Counted from the first letter of the stretch, positions 1-8,893 are shown. The stretch is 64,000 bases of DNA from Paucibacter sp. KBW04 (GCF_003852425.1 NZ_QAJN01000004.1:62001-126000); one strand, 5' to 3'. A program made the numbers and translations. The notes: generated by a model from the letters alone, not told the origin.

Positions 1-464
1 CGCGCCAGATCCACCACCTCGTGGCCGGTCAGCTTGCTCCAACCGTCGGTGGCCACCTTGCCGTCCTTGGCATCCAGGCCCACGATGATGTGGCCGCCAA
101 AGGCCGAGCAAGCGTCCTTCAAAAAGCCGGGGCTCTTCACCGCCGCCGTGCCGATGATGATGTAGCTCAGGCCACCATCCAGATAGCGCTCGATGGTGTC
201 CAGGTCGCGGATGCCGCCACCCAGCTGCACGGGGATCTCGTCCCCCACCTCGCGGATGATGGCCTTGATGGCGGCCTCGTTGACGGGCTTGCCCGCAAAC
301 GCACCGTTCAAGTCCACCAGATGCAAGCGCCTCGCACCGGCGTCCACCCAGCGCCTGGCCATCGCGGCCGGGTCCTCGCCAAAGGTGGTGGAGTCATTCA
401 TATCGCCTTGTTTCAGGCGAACGCAGCGACCGTCTTTCAGGTCAATGGCAGGAATCAGCAGCAT
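1..464 (-). CDS. hisA: HisA, phosphoribosylformimino-AICAR ribotide isomerase (partial)
   Basis: It isomerises ProFAR to PRFAR, the fourth step of cytoplasmic histidine synthesis. The first 154 residues of a roughly 245-residue TIM barrel are present; the C-terminus lies beyond the left edge. The N-terminus [20 protein letters not shown] carries the catalytic Asp8 of the family, and the second catalytic Asp is at about residue 131 in GLDAKDG. The phosphate-binding LGGGI motif is also visible. It is the last visible gene of hisC-hisB-hisH-hisA, 97 bp after hisH. The spacer holds a pyrimidine-rich tract on the coding strand and no clear Shine-Dalgarno site. The identification is firm. Confidence 0.97.
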   Translation of the reverse strand, partial: MLLIPAIDLKDGRCVRLKQGDMNDSTTFGEDPAAMARRWVDAGARRLHLVDLNGAFAGKPVNEAAIKAIIREVGDEIPVQLGGGIRDLDTIERYLDGGLSYIIIGTAAVKSPGFLKDACSAFGGHIIVGLDAKDGKVATDGWSKLTGHEVVDLA

Positions 465-561
465 GGCCGAGGGGTCGGTGGTGGGAAGAAGAAGAGGAAA
501 GAAAAAAGAATGGGTTCAGATCGTGAGAGCTGCGGTGCCGCAAGAGGCGCCAGGCGCGGAG

Positions 562-1209
562 CTAGGGCGTCCAATGCAGGAAGTTGCGATACAGGGCAAG
601 ACCCAGGGCGGCACTTTTCTCAGGATGGAATTGGGTGGCAAAAATATTATCCCGGGCCACCGCGCAGGTAAAGCGGGCGCCGTAATCGCATTCGCCCACA
701 CTGTGGCGCGCATCTAACGGCGCGGCATAGAAGCTGTGAACGAAATAAAACCAGGATTCATCGGGCACGCCGGCCCAGATGGGGTGGGCGCCGGACTGAA
801 TCACCTGGTTCCAACCCATTTGCGGCACCTTGTAGCGGCTGCCATCGGGCTGCAAGCGCCCCTCCAGCTGGAAGCGCTTGACCACGCCGGGGATCAGGCC
901 CAGGCCGGGGGTGTCTTGCTCCTCGCTGTGGTCCAGCAGCATCTGCATGCCCACGCACACGCCCATCAAGGGCTTGCGGGCGGCGGCGTCCAGCACCGCT
1001 TCCTTGAGGCCGGAGTCGGCCAGCTCGCGCATGCAGTCACGCATGGCGCCCTGGCCCGGCAGCACCACCCGCTCGGCGGCATAGACCTCGTCCGGCTTCG
1101 AGGTGATCAGCACCTGCAAGCCCGAGTCCTGGGCCACATGCAGCACGGCCTGCGAGACCGAGCGCAGATTGCCCATGCCGTAGTCGACGACTGCAACAGT
1201 GCGGCTCAT
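562..1209 (-). CDS. hisH: HisH, glutamine amidotransferase subunit of IGP synthase
   Basis: This class I glutaminase supplies ammonia to HisF for making imidazole glycerol phosphate and AICAR. The 215 residues match the family length. The nucleophile Cys85 is in GVCVGMQ, and the His195/Glu197 pair is in QFHPEKS. The N-terminal [11 protein letters not shown] stretch is typical. It starts 2 bp after the hisB stop, so the two are probably translationally coupled. The partner hisF should lie beyond the left edge, after hisA. Confidence 0.97.
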   Translation of the reverse strand: MSRTVAVVDYGMGNLRSVSQAVLHVAQDSGLQVLITSKPDEVYAAERVVLPGQGAMRDCMRELADSGLKEAVLDAAARKPLMGVCVGMQMLLDHSEEQDTPGLGLIPGVVKRFQLEGRLQPDGSRYKVPQMGWNQVIQSGAHPIWAGVPDESWFYFVHSFYAAPLDARHSVGECDYGARFTCAVARDNIFATQFHPEKSAALGLALYRNFLHWTP

Positions 1210-1211
1210 GG

Positions 1212-1847
1212 TCAGAGCGTCCCCTTGGTAGAAGGAATGACCCCGGCCGAGCGCGGGTCCAGGGTCAGAGCCATGCGCAGGGCACGGCCGAAAGCCTTGA
1301 AGATGGTTTCACACTGGTGATGGGCGTTATGGCCCTTCAAGTTATCCACATGCAGGCTGACCCCGGCATGGTTGACAAAGCCTTGGAAGAACTCAAAGGC
1401 GAGCTGGGTGTCAAAGGCGCCGATGCTGCCGGCGGTGAACTTCACATCCATGGCCAGGCCGGGGCGGCCGGAGAAATCAACCACCACGCGCGACAGCGCT
1501 TCGTCCAGGGGCACATAGCTGTGGCCGTAGCGAGTCAGACCTTTTTTATCGCCCACGGCTTGGGCCACGGCCAGGCCCAGGGTGATGCCCACGTCTTCCA
1601 CCGTGTGGTGGCCGTCGATATGCAGATCACCCTTGGCCTGGATGTCGAGGTCGATCAAGCCATGGCGGGCGATTTGGTCCAGCATATGGTCGAAGAAGCC
1701 GATGCCGGTGTTCAGACGTGCCTCGCCGGTGCCGTCCAGATTGAGGCGCACGCTGATTTGCGTTTCCTTGGTGTTGCGGGTGACTTCGGCAATGCGCTCC
1801 GCCGGGGCTTGGATCACTTGGGGCAGGTTTTGATTCGACATGCTCAT
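1212..1847 (-). CDS. hisB: HisB, imidazoleglycerol-phosphate dehydratase (monofunctional)
   Basis: It dehydrates imidazole glycerol phosphate to imidazole acetol phosphate. At 211 residues it is the stand-alone dehydratase, without the phosphatase domain found in the enterobacterial HisB fusion. The paired metal-binding motifs [10 protein letters not shown] and [12 protein letters not shown] are present. I chose the ATG at 1847 because it shares one base with the hisC stop (TGATG). The open frame continues upstream to 2312, but that part only shadows hisC. A histidinol-phosphate phosphatase must be encoded elsewhere. Confidence 0.97.
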   Translation of the reverse strand: MSMSNQNLPQVIQAPAERIAEVTRNTKETQISVRLNLDGTGEARLNTGIGFFDHMLDQIARHGLIDLDIQAKGDLHIDGHHTVEDVGITLGLAVAQAVGDKKGLTRYGHSYVPLDEALSRVVVDFSGRPGLAMDVKFTAGSIGAFDTQLAFEFFQGFVNHAGVSLHVDNLKGHNAHHQCETIFKAFGRALRMALTLDPRSAGVIPSTKGTL

Positions 1848-2929
1848 CAAAGGCTTTCTTTCATGGCGGCCAGCAAGGCCTGGTTCTCTTGTGCCGTGCC
1901 CACGGTGATGCGCAGGCAGTTGCGCAGCATGGGGTGGGCGGCCGAGGAATTCTTCACCAGCACCCCGCGCGCCTTCAGCGCAGCAAAGGTCGCTGGCGCA
2001 TCGGGTACCCGGGTCAAAATCATATTGCCCTGGCTGGGAAAAGGCTGGACACCGGGCATTGCCTGTAGGGCGGCGAACAAGATTTCGCGCTGGGCGCGCA
2101 ACTCGGCCGCCTGGGCGGCATAGACCTCGGCATGCTCCAGGGCGAAGAGACCGGCCTCGGCATTCAGCACGCTGATATTGAAGGGCGGGCGCAGCTTGTC
2201 GATCTCGGCCACCAGGGCTTGCTGGCCGATCAGATAGCCGATGCGCACGCCTGCCAGGCCAAACTTGCTCATGGTGCGCATCACCAGCAGCTGCGGGTAG
2301 CGCGAGAGCCAAGCCATGGAATCACGCTCGGCAAAAGGCTGGTAAGCCTCATCCATCACCACCAGGCCGGGGGCGGCCTGGATGATTTGTTCGATCACAT
2401 CGGCATCCCACAGATTGCCCGTGGGGTTGTTCGGGTAGGCCAGATAGATCAGGGCCGGCCGATGCTGCTTGACCGCGGCCAGCATGGCCTCTACATCTAA
2501 CTCAAAGTCCGCACGCAGCGGCACGCCGACATACTTCAGCCCCTGGTAACGGGCCGACATCTCGTACATCACAAAGCTGGGCTCGGGCGAGAGCACGACA
2601 GCGCCTGGCTTGCTCACAGCCATGCTGAGCAGGGTGATCAGCTCGTCCGAGCCATTGCCCAGGGTGATGGCGCAGCCTGCGGGCATGCCGGCATGCGCGG
2701 CCAAGGCGGCGGCCAAGCGCTGCGTGCCCTCGGCCGGATAACGGTTGATGGCCACGGCACCGAGGCGCTGGCCCAGCTGGGCTTGCAGCTCGGCCGGGAG
2801 GCGAAAGGGGTTCTCCATCACATCCAGCTTGACCATGCCGGCGCTGTTGGCCACCGGGTAGGCGTGGGCGGCGCGCACATCGTCGCGAATCTGGTCCAGG
2901 GCTTGGCTCAGCGCTTGATTCGGGCTCAT
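1847..2929 (-). CDS. hisC: HisC, histidinol-phosphate aminotransferase
   Basis: This PLP enzyme transaminates imidazole acetol phosphate with glutamate to histidinol phosphate. It is a class I/II fold of 360 residues with the Schiff-base Lys222 in [14 protein letters not shown] and the PNNPTGN motif near residue 166. The start MSPNQ at 2929 has a GGAGAG ribosome site about 8 nt upstream; an in-frame ATG at 2953 is less likely. The start overlaps the stop of the upstream VapC-like toxin gene by four bases, so its translation, and probably its transcription, now depend on the toxin-antitoxin unit rather than on hisD. Confidence 0.96.
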   Translation of the reverse strand: MSPNQALSQALDQIRDDVRAAHAYPVANSAGMVKLDVMENPFRLPAELQAQLGQRLGAVAINRYPAEGTQRLAAALAAHAGMPAGCAITLGNGSDELITLLSMAVSKPGAVVLSPEPSFVMYEMSARYQGLKYVGVPLRADFELDVEAMLAAVKQHRPALIYLAYPNNPTGNLWDADVIEQIIQAAPGLVVMDEAYQPFAERDSMAWLSRYPQLLVMRTMSKFGLAGVRIGYLIGQQALVAEIDKLRPPFNISVLNAEAGLFALEHAEVYAAQAAELRAQREILFAALQAMPGVQPFPSQGNMILTRVPDAPATFAALKARGVLVKNSSAAHPMLRNCLRITVGTAQENQALLAAMKESL

Positions 2930-3381
2930 GGAAGGCTGCTCTCCACAGGGCACAACAAGGGGTTGATGATTTGCACGCTGTCCAGCTGCAGCTCATGGGG
3001 CAGCTCCAGGCTCAGCAAGCGGGTGCAACCTTGGGCCTTGGCGGCGGCCACGATGAGGGCGTCCACATAGGCCAGGCCGAAGCGGCTCTCGATGGACCAG
3101 GCACTTTCCACCGTCGCGTGGTCGATGGCCCAGGGCTGCCAGCGCTGATAACGCCGCACCTCGGCACGGGCATCGCCATTGGGCATGGTCGGCGTGATGC
3201 GGGTGGTGACCTGGGCATAAAAATCGTTCAGCACCTGGGTGGAGACGCGGCCCAGGCGGCGCAGCCAGAGCTGGCGCAGCCAGGCCATGACCTGCTCGCG
3301 GGCCGCCACATCGGCACCGTCCTCGCTGCAGATCAGCACCGAGGTATCCACAAACAGGGGAGCCGCGCTGGCCGCAGTCAT
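2926..3381 (-). CDS. PIN-domain toxin, VapC-like
   Basis: The 151 residues form a PIN-domain ribonuclease, the usual toxin of type II VapBC-like modules. The first acidic motif is LFVDTSVLI at residues 9-17. A middle STQVLNDFY motif follows, with Asp where many relatives have Glu. The C-terminal acidic motif is GLAYVDALIVAAA. It overlaps the antitoxin stop by 4 bp and the hisC start by 4 bp, so antitoxin, toxin and hisC are read as one message. RNA cleavage is inferred from the family; the target is unknown. Confidence 0.85.
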   Translation of the reverse strand: MTAASAAPLFVDTSVLICSEDGADVAAREQVMAWLRQLWLRRLGRVSTQVLNDFYAQVTTRITPTMPNGDARAEVRRYQRWQPWAIDHATVESAWSIESRFGLAYVDALIVAAAKAQGCTRLLSLELPHELQLDSVQIINPLLCPVESSLP

Positions 3382-3599
3382 GGCTTGGCGCTCCGCTGTG
3401 GATAAGTCTGGCCATCCGAGACCCAGGAACGCTCGCGGTGCAGCCAGTCCTGCATGGCGCGCTCGTAAGCGTCGTCATGCCGCATCTTCTCGGCCAGCAT
3501 CTCGCCCACCAGGCGAGAAACGCTGGTATTACGTCGCGCGGCCTCCAAACGGGCCCATTCGGCGACGCTGTCTTCCATGGAGATGGTCACATTCTTCAT
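3378..3599 (-). CDS. Antitoxin of the PIN toxin, ribbon-helix-helix type
   Basis: A 73-residue protein beginning MKNVTISMEDSVAEWARLEA, whose short beta strand and two following helices look like a CopG/RHH DNA-binding domain. The charged C-terminal tail would bind the toxin. An in-frame start at 3671 exists but would run into the operator repeats, so I prefer the ATG at 3599. It overlaps the toxin start by 4 bp in the normal antitoxin-first order. The paired palindromes just upstream (3669-3699) fit autoregulation by an RHH dimer pair. Confidence 0.75.
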   Translation of the reverse strand: MKNVTISMEDSVAEWARLEAARRNTSVSRLVGEMLAEKMRHDDAYERAMQDWLHRERSWVSDGQTYPQRSAKP

Positions 3600-3668
3600 A
3601 TTTCGCGTGCCGGACCGAGCGAAGCGAGCTCGGGCACCGACTGATTGAGCGGGTTGGATGGAATTTAA

Positions 3669-3699
3669 CACGAAGTTCGTGCAACACGAAGTTCGTGTT
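3669..3699 (-). promoter_or_regulatory. Tandem palindromic operator of the toxin-antitoxin unit
   Basis: Two identical 13-bp sites CACGAAGTTCGTG lie at 3669-3681 and 3685-3697. Each has perfect 6-bp arms around one central base, and their centres are 16 bp apart. The second extends to an 8-1-8 palindrome at 3683-3699. They lie 70 to 100 bp upstream of the antitoxin start. This spacing suits two RHH dimers on one face of the helix. Function is inferred from position and symmetry. Confidence 0.7.
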
Positions 3700-3746
3700 G
3701 TTTTGAGTTAATCAAAGTCAGGTTGAGTACTCAAGGCATTCAAGGG

Positions 3747-3784
3747 TTTACAGAGCTCTTGCGTAGATTTCTACTAAAGTAGAA
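3747..3784 (+). promoter_or_regulatory. Promoter with overlapping palindromic operator for the XRE-cupin gene
   Basis: A TTTACA -35 box (3747-3752) and a TCTACT -10 box (3770-3775) are separated by 17 bp. A perfect palindrome TTCTACT-AA-AGTAGAA at 3769-3784 covers the -10 box and probable start point. That fits autorepression by the XRE protein starting at 3792. Initiation near 3782 would leave a leader of only about 10 nt, so the mRNA would be almost leaderless. Confidence 0.55.
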
Positions 3785-3791
3785 TTTCTGC

Positions 3792-4352
3792 ATGGAGATG
3801 GCAGAACAAATCGCGCAGCGCATCAAGGCCGAGCGCAAGCAAAAGGGCTGGTCCCTGGATGAGTTGGCAGCACGCTCGCAGGTGAGCCGCGCAATGATCT
3901 CCAAGATCGAACGTCAGGTCAGCACCCCCACCGCCGTGCTGCTGGCGCGCTTGGCCGACGCCTTGGGGCTCAGCCTATCGGCGCTGATGTTCGAAGCCCA
4001 TCCGACTCAGCAGTCCGTCTCAAGGCTTGCTGAGCAGCATGAGTGGACCGACCCCGCCTCGGGCTATACCCGCCGCCTCGTCTCCCCGGCGCTGCGCAAG
4101 GGCGATACCGAGATTGTTGACATCAACTTCCCGCCCGCTGCACGGGTCAAGTTCGAGGACAGCAGCGCGCATTGCATCGAAGGGCAGGTATTGCTGCTGG
4201 AAGGGCAGTTGCAGCTGTCCTTCGGCAGCGAATCGCTGTCGCTCAAGCCGGGCGACTGTGCACGCCTGGCGCTTCATCGGGCGCATGAGGTCTACAACCC
4301 AGGCCCCGAAGCTGCACGCTACCTCGTCGTCATTCGCGCCACTTCGGTCTAG
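3792..4352 (+). CDS. XRE-family transcriptional regulator with C-terminal cupin
   Basis: The 186 residues hold an HTH_3 domain at about 9-63 (SLDELAARSQVSRAMISKIE is the helix-turn-helix) and a small cupin sensor domain at about 105-182 (GQLQLSFGSESLSLKPGD). Such proteins usually repress small-molecule uptake or catabolic genes. Two starts are possible, ATG 3792 and ATG 3798. A palindrome overlaps its promoter. It reads in the same direction as the LivM-like permease 99 bp downstream and may control it; the ligand cannot be read from sequence. Confidence 0.85.
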   Translation: MEMAEQIAQRIKAERKQKGWSLDELAARSQVSRAMISKIERQVSTPTAVLLARLADALGLSLSALMFEAHPTQQSVSRLAEQHEWTDPASGYTRRLVSPALRKGDTEIVDINFPPAARVKFEDSSAHCIEGQVLLLEGQLQLSFGSESLSLKPGDCARLALHRAHEVYNPGPEAARYLVVIRATSV

Positions 4353-4451
4353 GGCCGAACCCCCCCCGCTGCCCCGATCGGGGAGCACGCCATCTCCGGG
4401 ACTCATTGAGCGCCGGCCCCGCTGTTTTTCATCTCGGAAAGAGGTGGCTTG

Positions 4452-5525
4452 ATGAACTTGAAATCTCGGACATGGCCAGGCCGCTTGACCTTCATCGCCC
4501 TGCTCTGCCTGCCCTTCGCGCTGCAAGGCCTGGGCACGCATTGGGTTCGCATGGCCGATATGGTCTTGCTCTACATCATCCTGGCCTTGGGGCTAAACAT
4601 CGTCGTGGGCTGCGCCGGTCTTTTGGACCTGGGTTTTGTGGCCTTCTATGCCGTAGGCGCCTACTCCACCGCCCTGCTCACCTCCCCCCATCTGGCAGAG
4701 CACTTTGCCTGGATCGCCGCCACCTTCCCTGCGGGCTTGCACACCGCCTGGTGGATCACCCTGCCCTTGGCCGCAGTGCTGGCCGCCTTCTTCGGCATGC
4801 TCTTGGGCGCGCCCACGCTCAAGCTGCGGGGTGATTACCTGGCGATGGTGACCCTGGGCTTTGGGGAGATCGTGCGGCTCTTGGTCAACAACCTGGGGTA
4901 TCCGGTCAATCTCAGCAATGGAGCCCAAGGTATAGGCCCTATCGAGCCCTTCAGCTTTTTCGGCCTGAGCTTGGGCCAGCGGCTATCCATCGGCGGCATC
5001 GAGTTAGAGCCCGTCTCCCTTTACTACTACGTGCTCTTGTCGCTGCTGCTGCTGACTTTGCTGATCTGCCACCGCCTGCAGGACTCACGCATTGGCCGCG
5101 CCTGGATGGCCATACGCGATGACGAGATGGCCGCTGCCGCCATGGGCATCGACATCCGCAATATGAAGCTGCTCGCCTTCGGCATTGGTGCCAGCTTCGC
5201 CGGCGTGGCGGGCTCGATGTTTGCCGCCATCCAAGGCCATATCTCGCCCGAGGCCTTCAGCCTGCAGGAGTCGGTGATCATCGTGGCCATGGTCGTGTTC
5301 GGCGGCATCGGCCATATTCGGGGCGTGATCCTGGGGGCTGCGCTGCTGAGCGCCCTGCCGGAGCTGCTGCGCTATGTGGTTGGCCCCTTGCAGACCCTGA
5401 CCGACGGGCGACTGGACGCCGGCATCATGCGACCCTTGCTGATCTCGCTGGCGATGATCATCACCATGCTGTGGCGCCCACATGGCCTCTGGCCTGCACC
5501 CGACCGGGGCCAGAACCGGGGTTGA
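4452..5525 (+). CDS. Branched-chain amino acid-type ABC permease, LivM family (orphan)
   Basis: A 357-residue inner-membrane permease of the HAAT family with about nine hydrophobic segments. The LivM signatures GLNIVVGCAGLLDLGFVAFYAVGAY near the N-terminus and IRDDEMAAAAMGIDI with following VFGGIGHIRGVILGA in the C-terminal half are clear. ATG 4452 is chosen because GAAAGAGGTGG lies just upstream; a TTG one codon earlier is also open. No LivH, LivG, LivF or binding protein adjoins it, so it cannot form a transporter with its neighbours alone. The nearest HAAT binding protein is 36 kb away. Confidence 0.88.
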   Translation: MNLKSRTWPGRLTFIALLCLPFALQGLGTHWVRMADMVLLYIILALGLNIVVGCAGLLDLGFVAFYAVGAYSTALLTSPHLAEHFAWIAATFPAGLHTAWWITLPLAAVLAAFFGMLLGAPTLKLRGDYLAMVTLGFGEIVRLLVNNLGYPVNLSNGAQGIGPIEPFSFFGLSLGQRLSIGGIELEPVSLYYYVLLSLLLLTLLICHRLQDSRIGRAWMAIRDDEMAAAAMGIDIRNMKLLAFGIGASFAGVAGSMFAAIQGHISPEAFSLQESVIIVAMVVFGGIGHIRGVILGAALLSALPELLRYVVGPLQTLTDGRLDAGIMRPLLISLAMIITMLWRPHGLWPAPDRGQNRG

Positions 5526-5625
5526 ACGCCCCCCAACAACTAGGGGCTAGGCTTTGGCCTGTTTGTGGATAGATTTATGGATCCTTTTTGGATCTTTTTC
5601 AAACCAATCACCGCAGAGCAAGCCT

Positions 5626-6498
5626 ATGAAGCACCAGCAACGATTCCCCCTTGGCAGAGTCCTGGCTTCGGCCGTCCTCCTCCTGGCCTGCATGAACTCG
5701 GCACAAGCCCAGTCCTACCAGCTCAGCGCCTATGTGCGCAGCCATGCGGCTGACTTTATGCACAACGACGACAAGACCGACTACCAGGACTTCAACTGGC
5801 TGGACAAACCCCAGGCCCTGGCCTTGAACAGCCTGGATTCCAGCGCCCTGGTCGTCAGTGGCGGCCATGCCAGCGCCAAGGTGCTGGCCAGCGTAGGCAT
5901 GCTCAAGACCTATGCCTCGGCCTACTACCCTTATGGATACGACGCCCAAGGCCATCAGGTGCAGTACGGCTATGGCAACGGCACGGCTCAGGCCACGTTT
6001 TTTGACACCCTGCTGGTCACCAGCAGCACGCTGGCCGAGGGCACGCCGGTGAGTTACCGCATGGATCTTTCCATCAATGGCACGCTCTCATCGCCCTCCT
6101 TCGAGTCCGGTGGCTACCTCAGCGCCGATGGCTTGGCCGAGATGAGATTGCGCGACAAAGACAGCGGCCAAATCGCCACCCTGAGTTGGGACGCCAAAAA
6201 GAATGCGACAGGCGTCTACTCCCTGATCCTGAACACCCAGGTGGGGCACACGCTGACGATCAACGGCATGCTCTATGCGGGAGCCGATGTGAGCTCCTAC
6301 GCCCGCACAGGGCGCAATGCCGAGGCGGACTTTTATCACTCCGCCTACTACCAGCTGGCGCCCTCGGTGGCTGGGCTCAATACCACGGGCTTGAGCGGCC
6401 ACGACTTTCTGGCCACGGCCGTGCCGGAGCCGGCCAGCTATCTCTTGCTAGGGCTGGGTCTGGCCGGGCTTGGCATCCGCCGCCGACTCAAGGCTTGA
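5626..6498 (+). CDS. PEP-CTERM sorted exported protein
   Basis: A 290-residue secreted protein. Residues 1-28 are a Sec signal peptide ending in SAQAQ, and the last 25 residues are a full PEP-CTERM signal: VPEP, a hydrophobic helix, then RRRLKA. Such proteins are cleaved by an exosortase and exposed on the surface, often with exopolysaccharide. The central 230 residues, rich in Ala, Ser and Tyr, match nothing I recognise. I chose ATG 5626 because the signal peptide starts there. Its 3' end overlaps the convergent hisD by 11 bp. No exosortase gene is in the window. Confidence 0.85.
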   Translation: MKHQQRFPLGRVLASAVLLLACMNSAQAQSYQLSAYVRSHAADFMHNDDKTDYQDFNWLDKPQALALNSLDSSALVVSGGHASAKVLASVGMLKTYASAYYPYGYDAQGHQVQYGYGNGTAQATFFDTLLVTSSTLAEGTPVSYRMDLSINGTLSSPSFESGGYLSADGLAEMRLRDKDSGQIATLSWDAKKNATGVYSLILNTQVGHTLTINGMLYAGADVSSYARTGRNAEADFYHSAYYQLAPSVAGLNTTGLSGHDFLATAVPEPASYLLLGLGLAGLGIRRRLKA

Positions 6499-7801
6499 GG
6501 AGGCGCAGCTCGGCCGCGCGGGCATGCGCTTGCAAGCCCTCGCCATAGGCCAACTCCGCCGCGATGGGGCCCAGCTTCTGGGCACCCGCCTCGCTAACCT
6601 CGATCAGGCTGCTGCGCTTTTGGAAGTCGTAAACACCCAGCGGCGAGGAGAAGCGCGCCGTGCCCGAGGTGGGCAAGACATGGTTGGGGCCGGCGCAGTA
6701 ATCGCCCAAAGATTCGCTGGTGAAGGCGCCCAGAAAGATGGCTCCGGCATGGCGCAGCTGGGGCTCCCAGCGATGCGGTTCGCTGCTGGACACTTCCAGA
6801 TGTTCGGGTGCGATGCGGTTGCTGATCTCACAAGCCTCGTCCATGGAGCGGGTGTGGATCAGCGCCCCGCGCCCTTCCAGCGAGGCACGGATCACCGCCG
6901 CACGCGGCATGGTCGGCAACAGGCGTTCGATCGCCTCGGCCACGCGGGCGATGTAAGCCGCGTCGGGGCTGAGCAGAATGCTTTGCGCCAGCTCGTCATG
7001 CTCGGCCTGGCTGAACAAATCCATGGCCACCCAGTCCGGCGGCGTCGTGCCGTCGGCCAGCACCAGGATCTCGCTGGGGCCGGCAATCATGTCGATGCCG
7101 ACCTGGCCGAACACATGCTTTTTAGCGCTGGCCACATAGGCATTGCCGGGCCCGGTGATCTTGTCCACCCGGGGGATGGTGGCCGTGCCGTAAGCCAGGG
7201 CCGCCACCGCCTGGGCGCCGCCCACGGTGAAGGCACGGCTGACGCCTGCCACATAGGCCGCAGCCAGCACCAAGGGGTTCTTCTCGCCGCGCGGTGTGGG
7301 CACGACCATGATGATTTCTGGCACGCCAGCCACGTGGGCGGGGATGGCGTTCATCAGCACGCTGCTGGGATAGGCGGCCTTGCCGCCGGGCACATAAATG
7401 CCCACCCGGTCCAGCGGCGTGACTTTTTGGCCCAGCAGCGTGCCGTCTTCATCGCGATAGCTCCAGCTCAGGCCGGAGTGCTGTTTTTGCCGCTCGTGAT
7501 AGAGCCGCACCCGCTCGGCCGCCGCCTGCAAGGCGCTGCGCTGGGCCGGGCTGATGGCTTCAAACGCGGCCTTGAGTTCTTCGCGGCTCAGCTCCAGAGC
7601 CGCCACGCTGTCCACCGCCAGATGATCGAAGCGGGCGGTGTAGTCCAGCACCGCCGCATTGCCGCGCGCTTTCACATCGGCAATGATCTCGGCCACCCGG
7701 GTCTCGATGCCGGCATCCGTCTCGGCCGACCAATGCAGCACGCGCTGGAACTCGGATTCGAAGTCGGCGGAAGCGGTGCTGAGTTGGCGCAGATTCAACA
7801 T
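6488..7801 (-). CDS. hisD: HisD, histidinol dehydrogenase
   Basis: It oxidises histidinol to histidine in two NAD-dependent steps. The 437 residues match the family. Zinc and substrate motifs include [18 protein letters not shown] and [10 protein letters not shown], whose His is the general base. Start MLNLRQL at 7801 is preferred over ATG 7861, which lies inside hisG. The region upstream is pyrimidine-rich with no clear ribosome site. hisG ends 37 bp upstream, so hisG-hisD are one unit, but the usual next gene hisC is 3.6 kb further on, past unrelated genes. Confidence 0.97.
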   Translation of the reverse strand: MLNLRQLSTASADFESEFQRVLHWSAETDAGIETRVAEIIADVKARGNAAVLDYTARFDHLAVDSVAALELSREELKAAFEAISPAQRSALQAAAERVRLYHERQKQHSGLSWSYRDEDGTLLGQKVTPLDRVGIYVPGGKAAYPSSVLMNAIPAHVAGVPEIIMVVPTPRGEKNPLVLAAAYVAGVSRAFTVGGAQAVAALAYGTATIPRVDKITGPGNAYVASAKKHVFGQVGIDMIAGPSEILVLADGTTPPDWVAMDLFSQAEHDELAQSILLSPDAAYIARVAEAIERLLPTMPRAAVIRASLEGRGALIHTRSMDEACEISNRIAPEHLEVSSSEPHRWEPQLRHAGAIFLGAFTSESLGDYCAGPNHVLPTSGTARFSSPLGVYDFQKRSSLIEVSEAGAQKLGPIAAELAYGEGLQAHARAAELRLLKP

Positions 7802-7838
7802 GATCTTGGGCAAGAGAAGAAAGAAAAGAAAAACTGAC

Positions 7839-8480
7839 TTACTTGGGCACGGCCGAGGCAAAGGCCTCGATCATGCGGCGCAGAGGCTCGCGCTTGAGCT
7901 TGAGCGCGGCCTGGTTGACCACCAGGCGGGAGGAGATTTCCATGATCTTCTCCACCTCGACCAGATGATTGGCCCTCAAGGTATTGCCGGTGGAGACCAG
8001 GTCCACAATGGCGTCGGCCAAGCCGGTCAGCGGGGCCAGCTCCATGGAGCCATAAAGCTTGATCAGGTCCACGTGCACGCCCTTGTCGGCAAAATGCTGG
8101 CGGGCGATCTCGGTGTACTTGGTCGCCACCCGCAGGCGCGAGCCCTGCTTGACGGCCCCGGCGTAGTCGAAGTCGTCCCGCACCGCCACGCTCATGCGGC
8201 AGCGGGCGATGTTCAGGTCCAGGGGCTGGTACATGCCGTCCACACCATGCTCGATCAGCACATCACGGCCCACCACGCCCAGATCGGCACCGCCGTACTG
8301 CACATAGGTGGGCACATCGCTGGCGCGCACCAGCACCACGCGAACCTCGGGGCTGTTGGTCGCGAGGATCAGCTTGCGCGAGGTTTCGGGATCTTCCAGC
8401 ACCGTGATGCCTGCAGCCTTCAGCAGAGGCAAGGTTTCTTCGAAGATGCGACCTTTGGACAGGGCGAGCGTGATCATCAT
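7839..8480 (-). CDS. hisG: HisG, ATP phosphoribosyltransferase, short form
   Basis: It catalyses the committed step, joining ATP and PRPP to phosphoribosyl-ATP. At 213 residues it lacks the C-terminal regulatory domain of long HisG and so should need a HisZ partner, not found in this window. The N-terminus [18 protein letters not shown] and the PRPP loop region [15 protein letters not shown] are diagnostic. Two adjacent ATGs (8480, 8477) are possible. It is the first his gene here, and a strong hairpin lies 33-60 bp upstream of its start. Confidence 0.96.
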   Translation of the reverse strand: MMITLALSKGRIFEETLPLLKAAGITVLEDPETSRKLILATNSPEVRVVLVRASDVPTYVQYGGADLGVVGRDVLIEHGVDGMYQPLDLNIARCRMSVAVRDDFDYAGAVKQGSRLRVATKYTEIARQHFADKGVHVDLIKLYGSMELAPLTGLADAIVDLVSTGNTLRANHLVEVEKIMEISSRLVVNQAALKLKREPLRRMIEAFASAVPK

Positions 8481-8512
8481 GGGCGGAGAGTGGGGTGCGC
8501 GGGGACGAAACG

Positions 8513-8540
8513 AAAAGGGTCGCTGCGAAGCGACCCTTTT
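8513..8540 (-). terminator. Hairpin terminator or attenuator between ibaG and hisG
   Basis: A perfect 12-bp stem (8513-8524 with 8529-8540) and GCGA loop, with AAAA/TTTT at the stem base so that it could work in either direction. Read leftwards it ends in a short T-rich stretch (TTTTCGTTTCG). It would end ibaG transcripts before hisG, or act as a leader structure for hisG. The structure is certain; its function is inferred. Confidence 0.65.
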
Positions 8541-8549
8541 CCAAAAGGT

Positions 8550-8834
8550 TTAACGTGATGCAGAAGAGGCAGCAGCGGCCTGCCCCTCGGGGCTGAGCGC
8601 CCATTCGGCGGGCGTGAGCGTCTTGCTCATGGACAAGGCATGAATCTCTTCCTTCATGCGATCGCCCAAGACCGCGTAAACGCGCTGGTGGCGGCGCACG
8701 CGGCTCAGGCCCTCGAACTCGGAGGACACGATGGTGGCAAAGAAATGCCTGCCATCGCCCTCGACATGCAGGTACTCGCAGGTCATGCCTGCAGCGATGT
8801 ATTGCTGAACTTCAGCGGGTGTAGGGTCGGCCAT
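8550..8834 (-). CDS. ibaG: BolA/IbaG family protein
   Basis: A 94-residue BolA-fold protein of the IbaG (YrbA) type, which partners with monothiol glutaredoxins in Fe-S cluster handling and acid response. The signature region is CEYLHVEGDGRHFFATIVSS and HQRVYAVLGDRM, with the nucleic-acid-like loop and the invariant His. In many betaproteobacteria this gene sits just ahead of murA-hisG, so its place upstream of hisG supports the call. A terminator-like hairpin separates it from hisG. Confidence 0.85.
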   Translation of the reverse strand: MADPTPAEVQQYIAAGMTCEYLHVEGDGRHFFATIVSSEFEGLSRVRRHQRVYAVLGDRMKEEIHALSMSKTLTPAEWALSPEGQAAAASSASR

Positions 8835-8893
8835 GGGCGGAATTGTAGGGCGGCTCGCGCGCCACCACCCGCCGCCACCCGCAAGACCCCTGG

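Noticed and set aside
1212-2312. Long hisB frame continuing over hisC
   Set aside because: The extra N-terminal residues are a high-GC frame shadow of hisC. The overlap TGATG and the family alignment place the start at 1847.
6470-7837. Long open frames antisense to hisD and similar antisense frames elsewhere
   Set aside because: They are His/Gly/Gln/Ala-rich readings opposite well-identified genes in GC-rich DNA and carry no family signature or ribosome site.
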